Shown here piece by piece: positions 27,572 through 35,900 of a stretch of 39,486 nucleotides of DNA. This DNA is from Clostridia bacterium (GTDB lineage Bacteria; Bacillota; Clostridia; Oscillospirales; Acutalibacteraceae), in assembly GCA_017396515.1 (NCBI GenBank), contig JAFQLV010000029.1, forward strand, positions 1 to 39,486, read 5' to 3'. Made by a program: the position numbers and the translations under genes. The notes under the pieces are model-generated. The model did not search any database and had not been told where the DNA came from. It saw only the letters and a list, made by a program, of their open reading frames with translations. Numbering within the stretch: the stretch's first letter is position 1; the number at the start of each line of letters is the position of its first letter.

Positions 27572-28330
27572 ATGACAGATGCAAAAACCTTAGCATATAT
27601 CAATATGTATGCTATCCTCGGCACGCTGGAAAATCTCTGCGAGCTTGACAGCGAAGCCAGTGCACTGGTTAAGACAAAGAAGCCTGTTTCTGTAGGTCTT
27701 GCAGTTACAGACGGTCCCAGCGCAACAATCACTTTCAAAAACGGCAGATGCAGAATGGAACAGGGTATCGAAAACTGTGACGTTCTTCTCCCCTTCTCAT
27801 CCTGCGAAAAGTTTAACGGTCTCATTGACGGCACCGTTACTCCTATCCCCTGCAAGGGCTTTTCAAAGATAGGCTTCCTGCTTAAGAAATTCACACCGCT
27901 GACAGATAAGCTTTCAGCTTACCTCAGACCCAGCGAGGAAGACCTTAAGGATGACAAGTTCTTTGAGATAAGCACAAAGCTTATGTTTTATGTTATTACT
28001 GTTGCACTTTCACAGATAGGCAACAACGATGCAATCGGCACCTTCAGTGCAAGCCTTATTGACGACGGTATTATCGAGGTTTCAATCAAGGACTGCGTAA
28101 GTGCAGGTATCAGAGTTAAGGATCACCACATGGTTACAATTAAAGAGAAGCCCGAAACCTTCCGCTCAAAGATGGAATTTAATGACATCCGTCTTGCAAG
28201 AGACCTTTTCGACGGCAAGGTTAACGCAGTTGCCTGCATAGGCGAAGGCAAAATCGGCATGTTCGGTCTTGTAAGCATGATTGACAATGTAAACAGAATA
28301 CTCGACAGAGTAGCACTCTATCTTGCATAA
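27572..28330 (+). CDS. SCP2-like (sterol carrier protein fold) protein, first of a pair
   Basis: 252 residues, soluble, no signal peptide or membrane segment. Two halves each resemble an SCP2-type lipid-binding domain: ATITFKNGRCRMEQG ... FNGLIDGTVTPIPCKGF in the first, and SKMEFNDIRLARDLFDGKV ... IGMFGLVSMIDNVNRIL in the second, joined by a helical segment (about 120-155). SCP2 folds bind acyl chains or lipids in a hydrophobic tunnel and carry no catalytic motif. It is the first gene of a five-gene operon; the last gene is a distant relative with the same two-half layout. Its job is inferred to be lipid or substrate binding. Confidence 0.65.
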   Translation: MTDAKTLAYINMYAILGTLENLCELDSEASALVKTKKPVSVGLAVTDGPSATITFKNGRCRMEQGIENCDVLLPFSSCEKFNGLIDGTVTPIPCKGFSKIGFLLKKFTPLTDKLSAYLRPSEEDLKDDKFFEISTKLMFYVITVALSQIGNNDAIGTFSASLIDDGIIEVSIKDCVSAGIRVKDHHMVTIKEKPETFRSKMEFNDIRLARDLFDGKVNAVACIGEGKIGMFGLVSMIDNVNRILDRVALYLA

Positions 28331-28343
28331 GGAGGTATAAGCA

Positions 28344-29609
28344 ATGAGTTTTCCCGTTTATAATTACGAAAAAAGCACAGAGCTCTTCGGTAGAGCTACA
28401 AAAGTTATACCTTCAGGTATCTACGGTCATCTCGGCCCCGCAGAAGGTCAGTTTATCCCCGTAAGCAAGTGGCCCATGTTTGCTGAAAAGGCAAAGGGTA
28501 CATATATCTGGGACGTAGACGGCAATAAGTTTATTGACTATATGTGTGCATACGGCCCCAACGTGCTCGGTTACTGTGACCCCGATGTTGATGCTGCAGC
28601 AGCAAAGCAGACAGCTCTGGGTAACTGCACAACACAGCCCGGCAAGGTTATGGTTGAATGCGCAGAGCTTCTTGTTGACACAGTTGCAACTGCTGACTGG
28701 GCATTCTTTGCAAAGAACGGTAACGATGCTACTCAGGGTGCTATCATGTGTGCAAGAGCATACACACACCGCAAGAAGGTTATTATGTTCAAGGGCTACT
28801 ACCACGGTGTTTCACCCTGGTGTCAGAAGATTGACTATCCGGGCGTACTCCCCGAGGATGTTGCAAACAACATTATGCTCCCCTGGAATGACATTCCCCT
28901 TCTTGAAAAGACAATTGAAGAAAACAAGAATGAAATTGCCTGCATCATAGCTCAGCCCTATGACCACGGTAACTTCCATGATAATGCTTTCCCCGAAAAG
29001 GGCTTCTGGCAGCAGGTAAGAAAGATCTGCACAGACAATGATATCGTTCTTATTATTGACGACGTTCGTGCAGGCTTCCGTCTTGACCTTGCAGGCTCAG
29101 ACCACTTCTTCGGCTTTGAGGCTGACCTTATCTGCTTCTGTAAGGCACTCGCAAACGGCTACAATATGTCAGCTATCTGCGGTAAGGAATTCCTCAAGAG
29201 CTCAATGAGTGCACTTTCATACACCGGTTCATACTGGCTTTCAGCAGTACCCTTTGCAGCTTGTATTGCAAACATCAACAAGATGAAGGAGCTTGACACA
29301 CCCAAGATGTTTAAGGAAAAGGGCGAAAAGCTTACTCAGGGTCTTGTTGCTGCAGGTAAGGAGCACGGCTTTGACCTTGTTGTTTCAGGTGCACCTGCTC
29401 TGTTCTATCTCAGAATAGCTAACGATGACAGCCTTGTTCTTCATCAGCAGTGGGTTGCTGAAATGGTTTCAAGAGGCATATTCTTCACAAGCCATCACAA
29501 CCACTTCATCAACGCTGCCCTTTCAAACAAGGACATCAAGCACACAATCGAGGTTGCTGAGGAAGCATTCAGCGTTGTTGCAAAGAACAACCCTCACATC
29601 TTCGGCTGA
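28344..29609 (+). CDS. class III PLP aminotransferase, glutamate-1-semialdehyde aminomutase-like
   Basis: 421 residues. Fold type I PLP enzyme of the class III aminotransferase / GSAM group. Visible motifs: DVDGNKFIDYMCAYGPNVLGY, the cofactor-phosphate region KNGNDATQGAIMCARAYT, GYYHG, the PLP-N1-contacting Asp in IIDDVRAGFR, and the Schiff-base Lys in CFCKALANGY. Such enzymes transfer or move an amino group on an aldehyde or ketone substrate. No other haem genes are nearby, so tetrapyrrole synthesis is unlikely to be its role. AGGAGG precedes ATG 28344, 13 nt after the first SCP2-like gene. Transketolase genes follow, suggesting that it aminates a ketol product or a related carbonyl. Confidence 0.87.
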   Translation: MSFPVYNYEKSTELFGRATKVIPSGIYGHLGPAEGQFIPVSKWPMFAEKAKGTYIWDVDGNKFIDYMCAYGPNVLGYCDPDVDAAAAKQTALGNCTTQPGKVMVECAELLVDTVATADWAFFAKNGNDATQGAIMCARAYTHRKKVIMFKGYYHGVSPWCQKIDYPGVLPEDVANNIMLPWNDIPLLEKTIEENKNEIACIIAQPYDHGNFHDNAFPEKGFWQQVRKICTDNDIVLIIDDVRAGFRLDLAGSDHFFGFEADLICFCKALANGYNMSAICGKEFLKSSMSALSYTGSYWLSAVPFAACIANINKMKELDTPKMFKEKGEKLTQGLVAAGKEHGFDLVVSGAPALFYLRIANDDSLVLHQQWVAEMVSRGIFFTSHHNHFINAALSNKDIKHTIEVAEEAFSVVAKNNPHIFG

Positions 29610-29691
29610 TAAAAATGTAAACTGTGTTTCGGGGTACCTGACAGAGGGTGCCCCGGGACAGAATAATATTTAAAATATGGAGGAAATTATT

Positions 29692-30570
29692 ATGCCACTT
29701 TCAAAACAGGAATGGCTTGCTCTTGAAAAAAAGGCTTACGAGCTTCGTAAGCTCACTGTTCAGACAACAGTATGGGCAGGCAGCGGACATTTCGGCGGCG
29801 GTATGAGCGTTATGGACCTTCTTACCGTTCTTTATCACAAGTACCTTAACATTAAGGTTGACGATCCCCAGTGGGAAGACAGAGACCGCTTTATCCTTTC
29901 AAAGGGTCATGCAGCAATTGCTTATGCTCCCGTGCTTTGCGACAAGGGTTTCAACGATGTTGAAATGCTCAAGAGCTTTAATCTTTCAGGCTCAAAGATG
30001 GGTATGCACCTTGACTCAAACAAGGTTGTAGGCGTTGATGCTTCAACAGGTTCACTCGGCCACGGCCCCTCAATCGCTGCAGGTACTGCCCTGGCAGCAA
30101 GACTGCTCGGTAAAAACTACCTTACATATGTTGTTACCGGTGACGGTGAGCTGGGCGAAGGCTCATGCTGGGAAGGCTTTATGACAATCAATCACTATAA
30201 CCTTTCCAACTGTATTGTATTTATCGACAGAAACCACAACATGATTGACGGTAACACCGAGGATGTTATGAAGCTTGAACCCCTTGCTGACAAGATGACA
30301 GCATTCGGCTTCAACACAATCGTTGTTGACGGTAACAATATCGGTGAGCTTTGCAATGCTATTGATATTGCTATTGAAAGATCAAAGGAGCCCTGTGCAC
30401 CTACCTGTATTCTTATGGACACAAAGAAGGGTGCCGGCATCAAATCAATCGAAGGCGATTACACATGGCACTACGGTGCAATTGATGATGCTCGCTTTGA
30501 AAAGTTCAACAAAGAACTTGAACAGGACTACAAAGAGCGCTGTGCTCGTGCAGAAAAGGAGGGCAAATAA
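29692..30570 (+). CDS. transketolase, N-terminal (TPP-binding) subunit
   Basis: 292 residues from ATG 29692, which has GGAGG 8 nt upstream; the in-frame ATG at 29677 would overlap that site. This is the pyrophosphate-binding half of a split transketolase. Motifs include AGSGHFGGGMSVMDLL, DRFILSKGHAA, GSLGHGPSIAAGTALA and the TPP/Mg motif GDGELGEG followed by the Asn of FIDRN. With its partner subunit it moves a two-carbon ketol unit between sugars, or to other aldehydes. The partner begins 2 nt after this stop. Split transketolases occur in archaea, Clostridia and specialised pathways; the acceptor here is unknown. Confidence 0.92.
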   Translation: MPLSKQEWLALEKKAYELRKLTVQTTVWAGSGHFGGGMSVMDLLTVLYHKYLNIKVDDPQWEDRDRFILSKGHAAIAYAPVLCDKGFNDVEMLKSFNLSGSKMGMHLDSNKVVGVDASTGSLGHGPSIAAGTALAARLLGKNYLTYVVTGDGELGEGSCWEGFMTINHYNLSNCIVFIDRNHNMIDGNTEDVMKLEPLADKMTAFGFNTIVVDGNNIGELCNAIDIAIERSKEPCAPTCILMDTKKGAGIKSIEGDYTWHYGAIDDARFEKFNKELEQDYKERCARAEKEGK

Positions 30571-30572
30571 TT

Positions 30573-31580
30573 ATGGCAGGCGGATTTGTTTACACAGCAG
30601 TTGACCAGACTGAGCTTTCCACAGCTGAAATTTACGGTAAGGCTCTTGCTGATATTATTTTAAAAGACCCCAAGGTTGTTGCTATCACAGCTGACCTTGC
30701 AAAATCAACAAAACTCGGCGACGTTCTTAAGGTTTGTCCCGAAAGAGTTATCAACGTTGGTATCGCAGAACAGGATATGTTCGGTGTTGCTGCAGGTATG
30801 GCAAGAGCAGGTATGGTTCCCTTCCTTTCAGGCTTCTCTGCTTTCACATCAATGCGTGCTTGCGATCAGCTTCACACTGATATCTGCTATCAGAATGTAA
30901 ATGCTAAGATTATTGCAACTCATTCAGGCACATCCTTCGGTCAGGCAGGTTCAACACACCATGCAATCACTGACCTTGCTATTACAAGAGCAATGCCTAA
31001 CCTCACTGTTATCGTACCTGCTGACGGCTTTGAAACAGCAAACGCAGTTAACGCAGCATACGAAAACTTCGGACCCTATTATATCCGTATCAACAGAGGC
31101 TTTGACCGTGTTCTTTATGATAATCAGGATTACGGCTTTGAAGTCGGTAAGGCAGTAGAAGTTCACGAAGGCTCAGACATCACAGTTATCGCTTGCGGTT
31201 CCTGTGTATTCCAGGCTCGTGAGGCTGCTAAATTCCTCAAGAACTCAGACGGTCTCAGCGTTCGTGTTCTTAATATGCACACAATCAGCCCCATCGATGT
31301 TGAGGCTATTCAGAAAGCAATTTCTGACACAAGAAGAATTGTTACAGTTGAAGACCACCTTGTTACAGGCGGCCTCGGCTCAGCAGTTGCTGAGGTTATG
31401 GCTCAGTACGGTAAGGGCTGTGCATTCAAGATGCTCGGTCACAAGAGCTTTGCAATGATCGGCCTTCACGAAGACATTATGTCAGATGCAGGCATTGATG
31501 CTAACGGCATCATCGCTGCTGTTCGTGAGACCATGAACGCAGACTTTGAAGAAGACGACAACTGGGACGACGAATTCTAA
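30573..31580 (+). CDS. transketolase, C-terminal subunit
   Basis: 335 residues. It carries the pyrimidine-binding domain with VINVGIAEQDMFGVAAGMA (the conserved Glu of the TPP aminopyrimidine site), SGFSAFTSMRACDQLH, THSGTSFGQAGSTHHAITDLA, then the C-terminal domain (VRVLNMHTISPID, VEDHLVTGGLGSAVAEVM). DXS-type features are not the better match; the split layout and HSGTSFGQAG fit transketolase. AAAGGAGGG, inside the end of the previous gene, is its ribosome binding site. The C-terminus is a short acidic tail (EEDDNWDDEF). Confidence 0.92.
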   Translation: MAGGFVYTAVDQTELSTAEIYGKALADIILKDPKVVAITADLAKSTKLGDVLKVCPERVINVGIAEQDMFGVAAGMARAGMVPFLSGFSAFTSMRACDQLHTDICYQNVNAKIIATHSGTSFGQAGSTHHAITDLAITRAMPNLTVIVPADGFETANAVNAAYENFGPYYIRINRGFDRVLYDNQDYGFEVGKAVEVHEGSDITVIACGSCVFQAREAAKFLKNSDGLSVRVLNMHTISPIDVEAIQKAISDTRRIVTVEDHLVTGGLGSAVAEVMAQYGKGCAFKMLGHKSFAMIGLHEDIMSDAGIDANGIIAAVRETMNADFEEDDNWDDEF

Positions 31581-31602
31581 TCAATACAAGGAGGCAAAGA
31601 TT

Positions 31603-32406
31603 ATGGCTCACACAAAAGAAGCCTTATATTCAAATAAAATATTCCTTAATGCAGCTTTGCCGCTTGTAAAGGTTATCGCAAACGATGTGCCTTCTCTTAA
31701 GAAGAAGTTTGAAAATGTAGAAGCAGTTATCCAGGTAAGCTGCCTTGACCCCGAATGTGAGGCAGGCAAGCAGGGTATGCACTTCATTGTAAACAAAGGT
31801 GAATGGGAAGTTCATACTTGTCTCACAATGGATCCTGAAATTGAACTTGAATTCAAGAGTATGGAAGCTCTCAACGATTTCTTCAAGGGTAATATTACTC
31901 CGGCAGGCATTCCCAAGATAAAGGGACTTAAAAAAGCAGGCGTTCTCATATCATTTGTTATGGTACTGCTTAAAATGGCAAACCTTCTCGGTGCAACTGA
32001 ACCCCCGAAGGACGAAGAAACAAAGGAACTGCTTGTAAAGTGCTACTTCTATCTTCTTTCCAGCGGTATCAGCCAGCTCAATAAGATGGGCCATCCTGAA
32101 ATCAGAGACTGGACATCAAAGAGCCCCGACCGTGTTTACGCTTTTGCTGTTGACAACTATCCTCAGGTTTCTGCTTTTATCCGTATTAAGGCAGGTAAGT
32201 CACGCGCAGGCAGAGGCGAATATAAGAGAGCAATGCCTTTCTTCACACTTCGCTTCAATAACCTTGACAGTGCACTCGGTATTCTTATGAGCATTGACGA
32301 TATGCTCGAGGCAACAAAGGCAGGCCGTCTTGTTATGGATGGCGGCCCGGAATTCGGTGCACAGATCGGCGGATTTATGCTTGAAATCGGAGCACTGGCT
32401 AAGTAA
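31603..32406 (+). CDS. SCP2-like protein, second of the pair
   Basis: 267 residues from ATG 31603, with AGGAGG at 31589-31594; an upstream in-frame extension would overlap the transketolase gene. It has the same two-half plan as the first gene of the operon: an SCP2-like half (MHFIVNKGEWEVHTCLT ... NDFFKGNITPAGIPKIKG), a helical middle (KELLVKCYFYLLSSGISQL, comparable to KLMFYVITVALSQIGN in the first gene), and a second half (FFTLRFNNLDSALGIL ... FGAQIGGFMLEIGAL). Sequence identity is low, so the two are old paralogues rather than a recent duplication. Lipid or hydrophobic-substrate binding is inferred from the fold. A repeat starts right after its stop. Confidence 0.6.
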   Translation: MAHTKEALYSNKIFLNAALPLVKVIANDVPSLKKKFENVEAVIQVSCLDPECEAGKQGMHFIVNKGEWEVHTCLTMDPEIELEFKSMEALNDFFKGNITPAGIPKIKGLKKAGVLISFVMVLLKMANLLGATEPPKDEETKELLVKCYFYLLSSGISQLNKMGHPEIRDWTSKSPDRVYAFAVDNYPQVSAFIRIKAGKSRAGRGEYKRAMPFFTLRFNNLDSALGILMSIDDMLEATKAGRLVMDGGPEFGAQIGGFMLEIGALAK

Positions 32407-32670
32407 ATTCGGAATTCGGAATTCAGAATTGCGACTAGGATTATAGGCAGAGGGTGAATCCTGCCCGCAGCTTATAATATGATTATGTTAATACTATAAT
32501 TTTATCCACCTGTTTATGTTGTAGGCAGGTGGATATTATTTGTGATAAAGAGAAATTGTGTGAGAGTTTATTGAAGCGGACTGTCAGAGGGGTACCGCTT
32601 CATGCCGTTGTTTCTGTGAGCAGAGATTTTTGTTTTGATAAAAGCTCCCCCGCAATTCCGAATTCCGATT
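32407..32670. mobile_element. MITE-like element with ATTCGGAATT terminal inverted repeats
   Basis: The left end, 32407-32433, reads ATTCGGAATT repeats finishing in AGAATTGCG. The right end, CGCAATTCCGAATTCCGAT (32651-32669), is its inverted counterpart. About 264 bp in total, no transposase. It starts on the base after the SCP2-like stop codon. Its left part shares the CTGCCCGCAG ending seen after parA (12856-12904). Target-site duplication was not recognised, so mobility is unproven. Confidence 0.45.
32504..32541 (+). terminator. possible terminator of the transketolase operon
   Basis: ATCCACCTG (32504-32512) pairs with CAGGTGGAT (32526-32534), followed by ATTATTTG. It lies within the MITE-like element, and the T tract is imperfect. 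Confidence 0.55.
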
Positions 32671-32836
32671 TTCCAAGATTTTGTGTAGGTTTCGGCAGGG
32701 TACACCAAATGTTGAAAGCGGGAAAAAAGAGGAATTTTTTTCTTCTGAAAAGGCAAAATAAATGCTGTAAAACTTACCAAAATAGGGGCTTTTCATTTGT
32801 GGAAAGCGTAGAATTAAAAAAAATTATAAAAAATTC

Positions 32837-32865
32837 TTGCAAAACTTGCTCTTGAATGATATACT
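32837..32865 (+). promoter_or_regulatory. predicted sigma-A promoter of the second giant gene
   Basis: TTGCAA (32837-32842), 17-bp gap, TATACT (32860-32865) with TGA just before it. It resembles the promoter of the first giant gene and leaves a ~115-nt leader. Confidence 0.7.
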
Positions 32866-32888
32866 ACTTATAGTTATAGGTGTCTCTA

Positions 32889-32915
32889 TGGGTATTTTGC
32901 ACCCATTTTTGGGTA
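32889..32915 (+). promoter_or_regulatory. mutually exclusive hairpins in the leader of the second giant gene
   Basis: TGGGTA (32889-32894), ACCCA (32901-32905) and TGGGTA (32910-32915): the middle element can pair with either neighbour but not both. Arms are only 5 bp, so regulation is a guess. Confidence 0.35.
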
Positions 32916-32985
32916 AATATCGGGAATATATAGGGAATTCCTATTTTAAAATATATTCTATTCTTTCATTTAAGGAGGAAAATTT

Positions 32986-35900
32986 ATGAAAGTTGGAAAA
33001 AAAGTACTAAGTTGCGTACTCGCTATCATGATGATAGTCTCCAGCGTGTCAGTGTGCTTCAGCGTTCTTGGCGCAGATAACACAATTGACAACCTCATGA
33101 CCCGTATTGAGGTTAACTATTCAGAGTTAGCTGACCTTATTGCGAGGGTTGAGAAGCTTGAGGACGAGCTCGCAAACGCTACGGATGAAGCTGAAATAGC
33201 TGAACTTGAGGCAGAACTCAAGGAAGCTGAAAAGCAGGTTCCGAGGCAGGAAAACACTACTCAGTGGAAGGTTGACCTTGACACAGGTGCAAGCGCATGG
33301 CACTGGGTTGCAGCTGCATATTCCGAAGCTGCAAAGGTGGTTGCTGCAACAAAGCACACCTACTACGGAATTTATGCAGAAATTCTCGAGCAGGTTGAAA
33401 CTGCAATGGTAGGCCGTGGCAGTGCCCTTGTAAGCATCGACCAGTACGATGAGGTTCTGAAGTATTTTGCTTTCGGTGAGACAGCTGAGCCCACAGGCGG
33501 CTTCTATAACACCCCGAAGGTAATTACACTTTATATCGGTCTGGGCTTCAATGTATTGGAGTGGGCCCCCGAGTATACAAAGATTCCTACTGATGAGAAG
33601 GATCTTAAGCTTTATAATGCAAATGTAAGCTTTAAGACCCTCGGTATTGAGAACAACGGCTACGGTCTGACCGAAGACAGCATTGCTTTCACCAACAATC
33701 AGATGGACTCAGAAATGACAGCAGCAGCAATGAGTACAATCAAAGGATCAGTTGCAGAATTCGTACAGCTTACTGCAGCTTGGTTTGCTGTGGACTTTAA
33801 TGCCCTGACTGCAGATGAGCTTAACACAAAGGTTAAGGAGATTTCAGATAAGCTCTATACCTTTGAGAATGCTATTCTTTTCACAGCTGTAGGCACAGCA
33901 GAAGAAATCTGGAATGCATATGTAACTCCCAACATTACTCCTGTGAACGAGCAGAGAGATTGGGATGAGATGCAGGCTTGGTATAAGGAAAAGGTTAATG
34001 TTCATCTTGCAAAGGCTTATGCTGCTCAGTATAAGTCAGAGCTTGATTCCCTTTATGCTCAGGCTGAAGCTCTCACAGAAGATGCAGATCCCAACGATGA
34101 CAAGACTCTCGGCGACCAGCTCTATGATATTTACACTCAGGTTGTTGAAGTGTTTGAAAAAATCGACAATCAGGAAGCTTTCAACGGCGACACCAATGTA
34201 AACATTGCTGATGATATCATTGCTGCTCTCGGCGGCGATTATGATAAGGCTGTTGAAAAGCAGACTGCTCTTGCAACAAGAACCGCACGTCAGTTTGCAA
34301 GTGAGTGGGCCGGTGCCTATGATGCAATTTATGATACTGCCGTTGTTGATGCAAACACATCAGCAGCTATGGGTCACATTTGGGCACCCTGCGACGGTTG
34401 CACAGATTGGTGTGACGGTAAGGGCAACGGTCTCACAGAAGATGACGGATACAACGGTGGTGACTGCACATACGGCTGGGTAGATGCAGACGAAGACAGC
34501 GAGATTGATGCCGGTGAGGTTCCTCAGCACTGCGTGCATGTTGATTACAACGAGGCTTATGCATTCTTCACTGCAGCAGCTCCCGTTATTGCAACATTTG
34601 AAGTTAAGGTATTCCCCCTGATTTCTGATGAAGACGGCAATGTTAAGTTTGACCTTATTGCAACAGAGACATTCAATGAGTCAAACTGGAGAGCTTTCTA
34701 TAACAATTATCTTAAGGCTAACCGTTACATCAACGGCTCAGACTATATCAGAAATAAGGCAAATATGGATGCACTTATAGACTCAGCTCGTCTTACAGGC
34801 GGTATGTCATATAAGAACATCACTACATACTACAACGAATTAGTTGAATATGGCTACAATGAGTGTGTAGAGCTTTCAAAGAATCCTTCACAGGCAGCTC
34901 TCTTTAATGACATCTTCGGTGAAGAGGGTATGGCTCCTTATGATAAGTTTGTAAATGACCTTAAGCGCCGTGCCGCTAACCGTATTTATGAGCAGCTTGA
35001 AAGAATAGAAACATATTATCTTGAAGGTGGCGACAAGAAAACTGTCGGCAATGTAACATATTACAACTTTGAGGCAATTCTTTCGGCAACAAAGGCTGTT
35101 GATGCACAGCAGGGTGTACTTTTCAAGTTCCTCAGAGAAGCCCCTGCATATAATCCTGAAGCAGAAGAATTCGTGATAGCAGGTGCACAAGCTCGCACTA
35201 TTGAAGAGCTTGAAGCAATGTTTGAGCTCGTGCTTCCCTATTCAACAAAGGCTCAGGAATTTAAAGATAACCTGTCTCTCATGAGAACCTATGCCGGTCT
35301 TGAAGGCGGTCTCACCGGTGACAGAACAATATTGAATTACCTCTTTGATAAAGCAAATGATAGCTCAAATAACTATGCAGGCGAGTTCTATGAGTATGTT
35401 TGGGCTAAGGGTGCCGGTACTCTGGACTATGACACAATTTCTGAGCTTATAGAGAAATTTAACATCGGTCTTGGTGGCAGGGATACAGCAACACTTATGG
35501 ATGAGATGGTTGCTAAATTTGACAAGATGCTGGTTTCAAAGGATCTTGGTTCAATTTTGAATGCTCTTATTACGACGGTTGATGCTACAACAGGTCAGAC
35601 AGAAGGTTTCCTGGGTGAATGGGACTTCTATTATAAGTCCAGAACCGGTGAAGAGTTTAATATAGGCGATCCTATCGATGATCTTCGCGAGTTCCTTATT
35701 TATACAATTGTCAGCCTGCTTTGGAGCGGTGATCTCCAGACAATGATATTCAAGGCCATAAATGAAGTTATCGGTACTGCAGTTTACAACCTTGAGGTAT
35801 CACTTCCGGGTATTGTAACAGGTCTTCTTGGCGGTGAAATCTATGAGCTGCTTCCTGAATGGGCAAGAACAGCGATTCCCACTATGCCTCATATGTTCTA

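Noticed and set aside
28344..29609. Glutamate-1-semialdehyde aminomutase (hemL) of haem synthesis
   Set aside because: Sequence motifs are compatible, but no other tetrapyrrole genes are near and the operon partners are transketolase and SCP2-like genes, so the symbol is not justified.
30573..31580. 1-deoxy-D-xylulose-5-phosphate synthase
   Set aside because: DXS is a single longer chain; here two separate subunits follow the split-transketolase pattern.
32529..32855. 108-codon frame between the operon and the second giant gene
   Set aside because: It reads through the MITE-like element and the promoter region, with no ribosome binding site and no recognisable protein pattern.
34445..34545. 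Dockerin domain in the second giant protein
   Set aside because: Only one EF-hand-like loop is visible; a dockerin needs two in tandem, normally at a terminus.
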